The position numbers and the translations under genes are program-made. Positions 8,604-16,983 of a DNA stretch of 64,000 nucleotides are shown here, piece after piece. The stretch spans positions 2,232,001 to 2,296,000 of the forward strand of contig NZ_CP132204.1 in NCBI RefSeq assembly GCF_030718995.1, read 5' to 3'. A model generated the notes under the pieces. It was not told where the DNA came from. It saw only the letters and a program-made list of their open reading frames with translations, and searched no databases. Source of the DNA: Arthrobacter oryzae. GTDB taxonomy: Bacteria > Actinomycetota > Actinomycetes > Actinomycetales > Micrococcaceae. Each line of letters starts with the position of its first letter. Position 1 is the stretch's first letter.

Positions 8604-9212
8604 TTAGTCGTGTTCAGGGTGCAGGGTTGCATCTGTATCGGTCTCAACCCATCGGGTGAAGGTGGTCGTGAGGTTAGCCCGAGTGGGCGAGGCACAAAAT
8701 GGGCCGACCTCGGCACTTACTGTTTCATCCAGAGGAGCAACGCGGATGAGCCGGAAAGACTCATCCCCGGCGCGGGCCCTGATGGTGACGGCGTTACCGG
8801 CCCTGCTCAGCCGCACTGTGATTTCCCGATTGATCCACTCAGGGACAGGTGCCACCGACCAGTCGGAGACCCCATGTGTTACGACGGCCCCAACCTGTGG
8901 GACTCCGTCGGACACCTCCACGCCGGCCTTGATCCAAGAAAATTCCGAAACGTGAAGATAGATCCCCGCCTGGTCGAACTGCTCGGTGTAATTCAGAAGG
9001 AATGAAACCTCCACCGCCCCCTCAGCGGGCAGCGGTGCCAACAGGGCATGCGCGCTGTCATGGACGAAGCCGTACGAGGTGTGCCTCCACGCGTCACTGT
9101 TCTCGGCTGCGGTTACCCGCAGAGTCCGACCATCCGCGACGACACGCACGGGCGGGTTGCGCCACCTTCCCCGGTCCCAGGAATCGTGTGCTTCCTTTAT
9201 CACTTGTGTCAC
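8604..9212 (-). CDS. DUF1349-family protein (concanavalin-like fold)
   Basis: 202 residues from GTG 9212, which has AGGGGAT just upstream. Hallmarks of DUF1349 proteins are present in order: a DG.LRVTA strand, TSYGFVHDSAHALLAPLP, the FDQAGIYLHV segment, SWIKAGVEVSDG, VGAVVT, SDWSVAPVPEW and a terminal ATIRAR/RLIRVAPL region. The family adopts a lectin-like beta-sandwich and has been linked to carbohydrate binding; no enzymatic role is established. It sits alone in the accessory patch, so its partner or substrate is unknown. Confidence 0.85.
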   Translation of the reverse strand: MTQVIKEAHDSWDRGRWRNPPVRVVADGRTLRVTAAENSDAWRHTSYGFVHDSAHALLAPLPAEGAVEVSFLLNYTEQFDQAGIYLHVSEFSWIKAGVEVSDGVPQVGAVVTHGVSDWSVAPVPEWINREITVRLSRAGNAVTIRARAGDESFRLIRVAPLDETVSAEVGPFCASPTRANLTTTFTRWVETDTDATLHPEHD

Positions 9213-9390
9213 GTCAGATCCCCTAAGTCGATCGTTCCGTCCGTAAGCCCTATTCAAGCAGTGGCACATCCAACACAACGGCGATTGCCCGTTGACCGAT
9301 CCCATTACGGCAACCTCATCCGGGACGCTGCAACGTTCCGATAGCGGATCTTTTTACGCGACGTTACCAGCAGCTGGGCCGGGACCTTTG

Positions 9391-9906
9391 TCAGCTATCC
9401 GCTAGTGGAATCGGGATGGGTGTGATGTCGCCTTTGATCACAATGCCCATGTTGGCCGCCTCGGCCCGGAGCCACTTGTGGCCTTCGTCGCCAAGGTACC
9501 GGAGGTCATCTCGGACTTCGATGGCGCCACGACGCCCTGGTCGGATTACCCAGCCGACCACGTCTTGGCCGCCCCGCGGGTACCCGGCTCTGAGTGCGGC
9601 TCGATGGATGTCCTTCGCGGTGGCTCCTGTGCCGAGTTCAGCGTTCAGCCGGGCAACCGCGCCTAGGAAGGCAACCGTGACCATCTTGTCCTCACCTTCC
9701 GAGCCTCCGTGTTGCTTGAGCCGAGGAGTGATCGGTGGTTCGTCCAGGAGCGGGTCGTACTCCGTTTGTGAACCGGCACCCGATGCGAAGACCTGCTGCG
9801 TCGACGCTTGCGCTGATCGGTCGACCTCGTGGCGGTCATCCAGCACGTGCAGAAAGGCGCGGGCGGCCGCAGCCAGCGCATTGGTAAGACGGGCTATTTC
9901 ATTCAT
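9391..9906 (-). CDS. Hypothetical protein, possibly DNA-associated
   Basis: 171 residues. It has an Ala-rich N-terminal helix, a disordered middle (about 35-75), and a C-terminal half with a segment like a small winged-helix or HTH (TAKDIHRAALRAGYPRGGQDV...GWVIRPGRRGAIEV). GAGG lies about 8 nt before ATG 9906. The pattern of helix, turn and basic strands hints at nucleic-acid binding, but this is inference only. It lies 246 bp from the truncated recombinase. Confidence 0.5.
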   Translation of the reverse strand: MNEIARLTNALAAAARAFLHVLDDRHEVDRSAQASTQQVFASGAGSQTEYDPLLDEPPITPRLKQHGGSEGEDKMVTVAFLGAVARLNAELGTGATAKDIHRAALRAGYPRGGQDVVGWVIRPGRRGAIEVRDDLRYLGDEGHKWLRAEAANMGIVIKGDITPIPIPLADS

Positions 9907-10152
9907 ATCGAAATCCTCGTTTCTCAGGAGGCTCCAGACGTCCTCCTAGGACACTGTAGAAGGCTCTAGAGTCACTGTCAATGCATTGGGCTTGGTCCGG
10001 CCCGCTAGCCGGTCCTCCTCCGGGCAGACCCGCCCCTCACCAGCACAAACGCAGTCCCGCCGAGAGACGTCACCGTAAGACCCGTCCGATGGCATGCCCG
10101 GTGAGCGTGACATATCTGGTCCACCTAAAAGCCCCGTGGCACACTGTTGCGC

Positions 10153-10662
10153 ATGACCGCTTTGCTGGTCGGCTACGCGCGGGTATCAACGGAACAGCAG
10201 GACCTTACGGCGCAGCGCGACTCATTGGCAGCCTTGGGAATCACCCCGGACCGGATCTACGTGGATCACGGGCTGACAGGCACTGACCGGAACCGCCCGG
10301 GCCTCCGTGAAGCGATGGCGGCAAGCCGGGACGGGGACACGTTCGTGGTCACAAAGCTGGATCGTCTGGCTAGGTCGGTGCGTGACGCCCACGAAATCGT
10401 CGACGAGCTTGCCCAGCGGAATGTGAAACTCAGCATCGGCGGATCGGTGCACGATCCAACCGACCCGGTCGGAAAACTGCTGTTCAACGTCTTGGCCATG
10501 GTGGCTGAATTCGAGAGCGATCTGATTCGTGCCCGCACCCGCGAGGGCCTGAAGATTGCGAAAGCCAAAGGCCGCCTGCGCGGGAAGAAGCCCAAGCTGT
10601 CTCCGGCCCAGGAGGCCCATTTGGTGAAACTGCACGACGCCGGCGAGCACACCACGGTCTAA
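10153..10662 (+). pseudogene. Serine recombinase/resolvase lacking its C-terminal HTH
   Basis: 169 residues from ATG 10153. The catalytic domain is intact: GYARVSTEQQDL with the nucleophile Ser, the KLDRLARSVRDAHEIV arginine helix, the PVGKLLFNVLAMVAEFESDL dimer helix and the RTREGL hinge. Resolvases normally continue past the KLHDAGEHT position into a helix-turn-helix for DNA binding. Here the frame stops at TAA 10660-10662 after HTTV, so nearly all of the HTH is missing. It could be a decayed remnant of a mobile element, or a catalytic-only fragment. It lies at the right edge of the accessory patch. Confidence 0.75.
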
Positions 10663-10698
10663 CCGTGGACCCTCCGTGAGTTGCGGGATGGCCAACGC

Positions 10699-10736
10699 AA
10701 CAGCCCCTTCGAACCGGATGGTTCGGAGGGGCTGTT
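10699..10736. terminator. Bidirectional hairpin between recombinase and cspA
   Basis: 17-bp stem with one mismatch (AACAGCCCCTTCGAACC / GGTTCGGAGGGGCTGTT) and a 4-nt loop. It lies between two convergent genes and is followed by GTTGTTG on the plus strand. Confidence 0.75.
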
Positions 10737-10786
10737 GTTGGTGCAGGGTGGTCCGGCTAGGCGCCGGAAACCGTAACCCTAAGCCT

Positions 10787-10990
10787 TTAGAGAGGGCGGA
10801 TGTTCTCTGCCTGAGGGCCCTTCGGACCCTGCGTCACATCGAATTCGACCTTCTGGTTCTCATCCAGTGAACGGTAACCGCTGCTTGCGATCGCCGAATA
10901 GTGGGCGAAAACGTCAGCTGATCCGTCATCGGGGGCAATGAAGCCAAAACCCTTTTCGGCGTTGAACCATTTAACTGTGCCTGTTGCCAT
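10787..10990 (-). CDS. cspA: Cold-shock protein, CspA family
   Basis: 67 residues forming a complete cold-shock domain. It contains [16 protein letters not shown] (RNP1) and VFAHYSAI (RNP2), and ends ENIRPL. These proteins bind single-stranded RNA or DNA as chaperones. AAGGA lies 8 nt before ATG 10990. The 144 bp upstream, up to the neighbouring hydrolase gene, could hold the long structured leader typical of cold-shock mRNAs. Confidence 0.95.
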   Translation of the reverse strand: MATGTVKWFNAEKGFGFIAPDDGSADVFAHYSAIASSGYRSLDENQKVEFDVTQGPKGPQAENIRPL

Positions 10991-11095
10991 GGCTGCATTC
11001 CTTTATGTGACTCTGATTTTCTCTGCAAACACGGCGGCCCGCAGAGCGGAGAACGTCCCCCGCTGTCCCCAACGTACGGGGCGGAGGCCCTGCTT

Positions 11096-11117
11096 GCAAG
11101 GGTATAAGTGCCCTTGC
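11096..11117. terminator. Short hairpin GCAAGGG/CCCTTGC
   Basis: 7-bp perfect inverted repeat with an 8-nt spacer. It lies just past the stop of the minus-strand hydrolase (11135) and upstream of cspA. It could terminate the hydrolase operon or act in the cspA leader; the sequence alone does not decide. Confidence 0.4.
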
Positions 11118-11134
11118 GACACTATGTGTCCGGT

Positions 11135-12013
11135 TCAGGGGCCCGCGGCGTACATGGCGAGCAGGTCCCGGCCGAACTGGTGCGGCGATGTTTCGGAGGG
11201 GCTGTGCCCGCCGCGATAGACCGAAATGCGGGCGCCGATGGACTGCGCGAACTGGCGGTGCAGGGCCAGAGGCCAGAGGTCGTGCTCGCCGACGGCCACG
11301 AATTTCGGGACCTGGGCAGCCGCGAGGGTCTGCCTGAGATCCGGGACATTCTTCATCAGCTGGTAGATGTCGCGGACGGACTGGCGCCGCGTGAACCTGA
11401 ACCGGTTCCGGACAAACCGCAGCCGGTTGGGGGACACCTTGTTGACGTTCCGGCGGATGCCCCAGATCATCATCGCGGCCCCCGCCCGGCCGTTGGCCCA
11501 GCCGGTGAATGGCCCGATTCTGCTGATTCCCCGGAAACACTGCCCGGTCAGCGGCGGGCAGCTCAGGAGCGTGAAGCTGCGGAACAGCTCCGGGCGCCGC
11601 GAAAACGCAATCTGAGCCACGATCGCGGCAAAAGAGTAACCCACCACATGCGCAGGAACGTCACCGGACTCCATCACCGCGATGAAGTCGTTCACGAAGA
11701 GCTCGTAGTCATAATGGCTGCGGGCCGGGACGAGGTTCTCGGGCCCGGCGCCTGCAGACTCGTACTGGCCCGCCAGATCGTAACTCAGCACATAAAACCC
11801 CGCCTCGGCCAGCTCCGGCATCATGACGGCGAAGTCCTCTTTGGAGCCCGTGGCTCCGGGAACCAGCACCACCCGCGGGTTCTGCGGCTTGCCCATGGCT
11901 ACCATGGCCAGGCTCCCGCTCGGCGCCGCAAAACGCGTGCTCACGGCACCCGGGGGAAGGACAGCCCAGTTCCAGTCGCGGATCTCCGCGTCCTTCAGCG
12001 TCGCGTCGTCCAT
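11135..12013 (-). CDS. Alpha/beta-hydrolase coupled to the RPH-like gene
   Basis: 292 residues. The elements are an oxyanion region (LVPGATGSKEDF), nucleophile elbow GYSFAA, acid loop VGEHDLW, and His in GGHSPSETSPHQF, a normal catalytic triad order. Its ATG (12013) overlaps the TGA of the upstream RPH-like gene as TGATG, which means translational coupling; GTG codons at 12019 and 12016 are less likely starts. It is soluble, with no signal peptide. The substrate is unknown; coupling suggests it acts with the phosphotransferase-like enzyme. Confidence 0.85.
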   Translation of the reverse strand: MDDATLKDAEIRDWNWAVLPPGAVSTRFAAPSGSLAMVAMGKPQNPRVVLVPGATGSKEDFAVMMPELAEAGFYVLSYDLAGQYESAGAGPENLVPARSHYDYELFVNDFIAVMESGDVPAHVVGYSFAAIVAQIAFSRRPELFRSFTLLSCPPLTGQCFRGISRIGPFTGWANGRAGAAMMIWGIRRNVNKVSPNRLRFVRNRFRFTRRQSVRDIYQLMKNVPDLRQTLAAAQVPKFVAVGEHDLWPLALHRQFAQSIGARISVYRGGHSPSETSPHQFGRDLLAMYAAGP

Positions 12014-14706
12014 CACCACGTGACAGTTCCCGCGGCCCCGTCCACGGTGACGGTCTGCCCGTCGTGCAGCCGAAGGGTGGCATCCGCAACACCCACCACG
12101 GCCGGGATGCCGTATTCGCGGGCCACCACTGCCCCGTGCGAAATGACGCCGCCCATCTCCATCACCAAGGCGCCAGCCGTCATAAAGAGTGGCGTCCAGC
12201 CGGGATCCGTGGAGGGGGCCACCAGAATCTCCCCAGGTTCCAGGTGGGCGCCCACCGGGTCCATGACCACCCGGACCCTCCCGGTGGCGGTTCCGGCAGA
12301 AGCCGGCGTCCCCGTCAGCCGGTCCGCTGCAGCCGGCCGGGGCTGCGCGGCGGCCGCAGCCATCATGGCGGCCTCGACGTCGGTGCCGTCCGAGAGCAGA
12401 AGGCGCGGTATGCGCCGCCGCCGGAGTTCGACGTCGTACAGCCGGCGGCGGCGGGCGACGATGCCTTTCAGATCCGCACCGCGAAAGCCCACACGCAGTT
12501 CATCGAAGTCCAGGAAGAACACGTCACCTGCGGCCTCCACGGTTCCGGCCGCCGCCAGTTCGGTGCCGACCGCAGTGAGCTGCCTGTGCATCTCCGCGAG
12601 CACCATCACGATGTAAAACTTGGGCAGTTCCCGCAGGCCGGACAGCTGGCGTGCCCGGCGCAGGCACAGCGCCACCAGGCGCGCCCGCAGCCGGCTCTTG
12701 GTCCCGGCACGCGCCACCAGCTCGCTGATCCGGGCCTCCGCATGGTCGGCGGCCCGGGCGAACTGCCGGTCCGGCGCCTGCTCGGGATCTTCCACCCGAA
12801 GATAGTTCGAGATCATTCCCAGCAGGTGGTCCGGTTCCTCGGACCACCGCGGCATCCCCAGGTCGATTTCCGCCACGGCCCGGTGGCCGTACTTGGACAG
12901 GAACTTCCGCAGCCCGGCCTGGGCGCCGGCTGGCAGCGTGCCCGCCTTGTAGAGGGCGGCCAGCTCCCCGGGCTTTAGTTCCGTGAACGCCCGGCGTGCC
13001 TCCGGATCCCTGCCCAGTGATACAGCCAGGTGCCACAGTTCAAGGTCCATAATGGTGGTCACGTTGTGGGGGAGCCCCCGAAGGACAGCCTCAAGTTCGC
13101 GCGGCTTGGCAATCCCGCGCAGCAACCTTCGGGCCGCCGCCAGCATCAGATACCCCACGGACGGTGCCGGCAGCGTTGCCCGGATCAACCCGTTGACCGT
13201 GGTGACCAGGATGTCCTCGGCGTGCTGGAGCCGCCTGGCCGCCGTCGCCGGCAGGGGGAGGGCCAGCTGCGCTGCGAGTCTGTCCTGGTGTCGCCGCGCC
13301 GTCCTCAGTTCCAGGTCCGGCCACAGCAGGGCGCGGACCATGGCCGGAATGAGCCCCAGATACAGGCCCAGTCCCTGACTGCCTTCGGTGCCCCGGGACT
13401 GCGTCCGGGCAGGTGCCTCCTCGCGTCCGGACCCTTCGCGGCTGGACTTCCCCCGGCCTGGCCTGCGTCGGGCCGGTTTGACGATGCTGAACCGCGGATC
13501 GTCCAGGAGCGAAGGTAATACGGCAGCCGACCTTCCGTCGGCGAGCGGCAGCAGCCTCAGCAGTCCCTGGCGGCCGGACTTGTTGCGGATGATTGGTGTC
13601 AGCTCCACGTACATCCGCAATCCCGGGTTCGCGGTTTTCCACGGCCCTTTGTTGTTGCCCCTCATGAGGCTCAGTACCGAGAGTCCCATCGGAGTGATGG
13701 GGCGTGTGAGGCCCTGCAGCAGGGTGCCGCACAGGTAAACGCGGGTGTCTTCGCCCGCACCGCCGTCCGTGCCGGCCTGCCCGCCCAGCGGGTCGTCCTC
13801 CGGCAGCGGGTACAGCGTGGTGATGGGCCTCGACTGGGTCAGCCAGGCCTTGCCCCCGCCGTCGATGACCCATTCCACGTCCTGCGGTGCGCCGAACAGC
13901 CGCTGGGCGGCATCACCGAGGGACGCCAGTTCGCGAAGCTGCGCCTCGGTCAGGCTCGGAACCCGGCCCTGCGGCCACTGCAGGATCCGGCCCGACGCCG
14001 TATCCACCACAAAGTGTTCAGGATTCACCGCGCCGGACACCACCGCCTGCCCGGGGCCTGAGCTGGCATCGATAACGGTCCGGTTCCGTGTGCCGGCCAC
14101 CGGATCGGCCGTGAACAGAACACCGGCCGTAACGGCGTCGACCATTCGTTGAACCACGACGGCGAGGCCCACCTCACGGTGACTGATCCCGTTCGCTGTG
14201 CGGTACGCCACCGCGCGGTCCGTCCACAAGGACGCCCAGCAGCGCCGGACAGCCTCCACGACGGCGTCCGCCCCCACCACATCCATGAAAGAGTCCTGCT
14301 GCCCTGCGAAGCTGGCAAAGGGCAGGTCTTCGGCGGTGGCTGATGAACGCACCGCGACCAGTCCGCTGCCCATGGCGGCGTAGGCGTTACGGACGGCGGC
14401 TTCGACGTCGGCCGGTACCGGCGCGGCCGCCATCTCATCGCGGCCACGCCGCGCGAGCCCGTCCCGGTCTTGGTCCGTCAGTCCGTCCAGGCGTGCGGCG
14501 ATAGCCTCGAGTTCCGCGGGCGCGGCCATCCTGTAGCCGGTTGTTGTCAGGCAGAAACCCGGCGGCACCGGAAAATCCGCGGCGACCAGCCAGCCGAGGT
14601 TCAGGGCCTTGCCGCCCACCTGGGCCAGCGACGCAGACTCCAGCTGGCCCAGGTCAACAATGAGGCCTCCGGCACCGTGCTCCGGAGCGGGACGTTCAGA
14701 AGCCAT
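12013..14706 (-). CDS. Rifampicin-phosphotransferase-like / PEP-utilising dikinase-family enzyme
   Basis: 897 residues. The N-terminal ATP-grasp domain (about 15-320) has VGGKALNLGWL, PVPPGFCLTT and AVRSSATAEDLPFASFAGQQ. A long, less conserved middle domain contains a low-complexity Arg/Gly/Ser insert (about 430-465). The swivelling phospho-His domain sits at the extreme C-terminus (GGVISHGAVVAREYG, His about 857). There is no PEP-binding TIM barrel after it. ATP domain, substrate domain, then His domain is the order of rifampicin phosphotransferase (RPH), not PEP synthase. RPH phosphorylates rifamycins using ATP; whether this one does, or uses another hydrophobic substrate, cannot be told from sequence. 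It is probably cotranscribed with the small gene upstream (9-bp gap) and the hydrolase downstream. Confidence 0.8.
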   Translation of the reverse strand: MASERPAPEHGAGGLIVDLGQLESASLAQVGGKALNLGWLVAADFPVPPGFCLTTTGYRMAAPAELEAIAARLDGLTDQDRDGLARRGRDEMAAAPVPADVEAAVRNAYAAMGSGLVAVRSSATAEDLPFASFAGQQDSFMDVVGADAVVEAVRRCWASLWTDRAVAYRTANGISHREVGLAVVVQRMVDAVTAGVLFTADPVAGTRNRTVIDASSGPGQAVVSGAVNPEHFVVDTASGRILQWPQGRVPSLTEAQLRELASLGDAAQRLFGAPQDVEWVIDGGGKAWLTQSRPITTLYPLPEDDPLGGQAGTDGGAGEDTRVYLCGTLLQGLTRPITPMGLSVLSLMRGNNKGPWKTANPGLRMYVELTPIIRNKSGRQGLLRLLPLADGRSAAVLPSLLDDPRFSIVKPARRRPGRGKSSREGSGREEAPARTQSRGTEGSQGLGLYLGLIPAMVRALLWPDLELRTARRHQDRLAAQLALPLPATAARRLQHAEDILVTTVNGLIRATLPAPSVGYLMLAAARRLLRGIAKPRELEAVLRGLPHNVTTIMDLELWHLAVSLGRDPEARRAFTELKPGELAALYKAGTLPAGAQAGLRKFLSKYGHRAVAEIDLGMPRWSEEPDHLLGMISNYLRVEDPEQAPDRQFARAADHAEARISELVARAGTKSRLRARLVALCLRRARQLSGLRELPKFYIVMVLAEMHRQLTAVGTELAAAGTVEAAGDVFFLDFDELRVGFRGADLKGIVARRRRLYDVELRRRRIPRLLLSDGTDVEAAMMAAAAAQPRPAAADRLTGTPASAGTATGRVRVVMDPVGAHLEPGEILVAPSTDPGWTPLFMTAGALVMEMGGVISHGAVVAREYGIPAVVGVADATLRLHDGQTVTVDGAAGTVTW

Positions 14707-14715
14707 ATCCTGCTC

Positions 14716-15033
14716 CTAGCTGTTATCCGGACTTTCTCCGGTGTCCTCCCACAGGACATCCAGATTGTGGAAGATCACGGGCCCGTCGCACAGTGCCGCC
14801 ATCTTGGCAGCGAATTCCGACGTTTCCGGGCGCCCGGAATTTTCCATCGCCGAGTCAAAGGAATCGAAGTCGACGATGGTGAAATAGGTCCCCGGGCGGT
14901 CCCTGTCCGCCGTCGCAACAATGCGGCGGAACGTGGGCGCAGTGCTTCCCTCGGTTCTTGACGGACGGCCCAGCGCTTCGATTTCCTCGATGCGGGAGGT
15001 CTTGAATTCCATGATCTGAACAAACCCGGCCAT
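14716..15033 (-). CDS. Small dimeric alpha/beta-barrel (ABM-like) protein
   Basis: 105 residues from ATG 15033 behind GAGGAG. The layout is beta-alpha-beta: MAGFVQIMEFKTSRIEEIEAL, RIVATADRDRPGTYFTIVDF, and a terminal VIFHNLDVLWED. That resembles ferredoxin-like antibiotic-biosynthesis-monooxygenase or stress-responsive dimeric barrels, though no catalytic residues are diagnostic. First gene of the apparent three-gene unit with the RPH-like enzyme and the hydrolase. Confidence 0.65.
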   Translation of the reverse strand: MAGFVQIMEFKTSRIEEIEALGRPSRTEGSTAPTFRRIVATADRDRPGTYFTIVDFDSFDSAMENSGRPETSEFAAKMAALCDGPVIFHNLDVLWEDTGESPDNS

Positions 15034-15123
15034 AACGGCTCCTCGACGGCGGTGGACACTGATGCGGATCACCCTAGACCTGCCGGCGGGCGGCGCAAAG
15101 GGGAGAAATGCCCTACTTGGGCG

Positions 15124-16275
15124 CTACGGCGTGTGGACTCCGCGGACAGTGCGGTTACGGCCCAGGGATTTGGCCCGGTACAGGGCGGCGTCCGCCGTCG
15201 CGATCAGTTCATCGAGGCCGGACGTTCCGCGGCCAATGGGGGCGATGCCGTAGCTGACGGTGGGCATCCGGGAACCGTCCGGACCGCGGACAGCCTTCAG
15301 ATGCCGGTTGATCTCCTTCGTGATGGCTTCGGCCCGGTCCGGGCTCACCCCCGGCAGCAGGAAAATGAACTCCTCGCCGCCGTAACGGCCCACGAGGTCT
15401 GTTGACCGGACCGCGCCGTTGCACGCGGCGGCGAACGACTGCAGTGCCGCGTCCCCGGCAGCGTGGCCGTAGGTGTCGTTGACCGCCTTGAAATGGTCCA
15501 GGTCGGCCAGGATCAGGGACCCCAATGCCCGGGTGTGCCGCAGCCGCTGCAGCTCCCCTGAGGCGAGGTCCATGAAAGCAGCCCTGTTGAGCAGTCCCGT
15601 GAGGCCGTCCTGGGTGGCCACGGCCCGGAGCGCGCGTGTCTGCTGTTCACTGCTGAGGGCGGCCATGCTGAAGGACACCACTACCAGCAGCACCATGGTG
15701 ACCAGGGTGGTGACGGCAGAGCCGAAATACGTGACGAAGACGGGCCCGTCCGGTCCTTCAGCGAGGTAAACGACCAGGCGGCAGACGTAGTAGAACGAGA
15801 AGAAAGCAGCGGCGATGGCCAACGGGATGCGGACCCTTGAGTAGCCCGGCTCCAGCTGCCAGAGTTCGCGCGACGCCAGGCCCAGCATCAGGGCCATCAG
15901 GGCAAGGAAGACGGCGCCTCCGGCCCAGATGTTCGTGCCGGGGTTCTCCAGGGCCGAAGAGACTGTGACCACGGCCGGTCCCGCCGCCAGCTGCCAGGCG
16001 CGCGGCCGTGATGCCCGCAACGACCGGGCACCGGCCCAGACACAGGCTCCGCCGGCCACCAGCAAACAATTCCCCAGCGGATTGGCCCACGCCTGGTGCG
16101 GCGTTCCGTTCAGCAAATAGGATGCGGAACCGGCGAGGAACAGTGTCAGGGCCACACACCACCAGGCGCTGTAAGGCGATCGCGTGCTGCGGTACGCGGC
16201 AAAGTAGAACAGCAGCGCCAACGTGAAGGCGACAATGGCGAAGGCAACCCTGAGGGTTAACGTGTCGAGTTGCAT
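15124..16275 (-). CDS. Membrane-bound diguanylate cyclase (GGDEF)
   Basis: 383 residues. About seven N-terminal membrane helices (residues 8-210) form a sensor region. The GGDEF domain follows, with DGLTGLLNRAAF, the metal-binding LADLDHFKAVND segment, and an intact active site GRYGGEEF (about residue 299). It should make cyclic di-GMP from two GTP at the membrane. No EAL domain is present. GGGGGAACTGA precedes ATG 16275. It lies tail-to-head with the senR-like gene (81-bp gap) but is probably its own unit. Confidence 0.9.
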   Translation of the reverse strand: MQLDTLTLRVAFAIVAFTLALLFYFAAYRSTRSPYSAWWCVALTLFLAGSASYLLNGTPHQAWANPLGNCLLVAGGACVWAGARSLRASRPRAWQLAAGPAVVTVSSALENPGTNIWAGGAVFLALMALMLGLASRELWQLEPGYSRVRIPLAIAAAFFSFYYVCRLVVYLAEGPDGPVFVTYFGSAVTTLVTMVLLVVVSFSMAALSSEQQTRALRAVATQDGLTGLLNRAAFMDLASGELQRLRHTRALGSLILADLDHFKAVNDTYGHAAGDAALQSFAAACNGAVRSTDLVGRYGGEEFIFLLPGVSPDRAEAITKEINRHLKAVRGPDGSRMPTVSYGIAPIGRGTSGLDELIATADAALYRAKSLGRNRTVRGVHTP

Positions 16276-16356
16276 TCAGTTCCCCCGGCTCGCAACGAAG
16301 CGAGGTCCCGGACGGCACGCGGCCCGGAACACTACGCAGACTTAGTATCGCATCCG

Positions 16357-16983
16357 CTAGCGCATCCCTTCGCGCCGGATTGCCGTGGCGATCGCGGCGG
16401 CACGGGTTTCCACTCCGAGCTTGGCGTAAATGTGCGCCAGGTGCGTCTTCACCGTGGCTTCGGAGATAAACAGCCGCTGGCCGAGCTCCCGGTTGCTGAG
16501 CCCTTCAATCAGCAGGCTCAGCAGCTCAGCCTCGCGCGGAGTCAGGACCTCATCCGGGCTCCGCAGCTGCTGGAAGAGCCGCGATGCCACCGGAGCGCTC
16601 ATGACGCTTTTGCCTTGGACCGCGCCCCGGATCGCGGCGAAGATCTCCTCCGGTGCCGCGTCCTTGAGCAAGTAGCCCATGGCGCCGGCGTCCACGGCCC
16701 GGACGATGTCCGCATCCGAGTCATAGGTGGTGAACACCAGCACGGCCTGCCTGGCGTTGCGGCGGCGCAGCTGTTTGATGGCCTCGATTCCGTCCATGCC
16801 GGCACCCATGGCCAGGTCCATCACCACCACCGCCGGGCTGAGCTGCTCCGCCAGGGCCAGGCCCTCCTCGCCGGAGGCCGCCTCCGCCACCACCTCGATG
16901 TCCGGCTGCGTTCCCAGCAGCGCCTTGAGCCCGCTGCGGACCACCAGATGGTCATCCACCAGAAGCACTGTGATGCGGTTCAT
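16357..16983 (-). CDS. senR: NarL/SenR-type response regulator
   Basis: 208 residues. The receiver domain has acidic pocket VDDH, phospho-acceptor Asp 56 in VVMDLAMG, and Thr and Lys switch residues in FTTYDS and LLKDA. A LuxR-type HTH follows (LTPREAELLSLLIEGLSNRE..., AKLGVETRAAA). Its ATG overlaps the stop of the kinase gene (ATGA), so both are made together. The name follows the context: kinase plus a divergently encoded HbpS-like protein, the arrangement of the Streptomyces SenS/SenR/HbpS system, in which the regulator answers redox and haem or iron stress. Confidence 0.8.
   Translation of the reverse strand: MNRITVLLVDDHLVVRSGLKALLGTQPDIEVVAEAASGEEGLALAEQLSPAVVVMDLAMGAGMDGIEAIKQLRRRNARQAVLVFTTYDSDADIVRAVDAGAMGYLLKDAAPEEIFAAIRGAVQGKSVMSAPVASRLFQQLRSPDEVLTPREAELLSLLIEGLSNRELGQRLFISEATVKTHLAHIYAKLGVETRAAAIATAIRREGMR

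Noticed and set aside
11041..11134. Rifamycin-associated element upstream of the RPH-like gene
   Set aside because: The CTTGCAAG-type symmetry near 11092-11102 is downstream of the RPH-like operon, beside cspA, and I cannot confirm the published consensus from memory.
12013..14706. PEP synthase (ppsA)
   Set aside because: The C-terminal PEP-binding TIM barrel is missing and the phospho-His domain is last, which is the RPH order, not that of PEP synthase.
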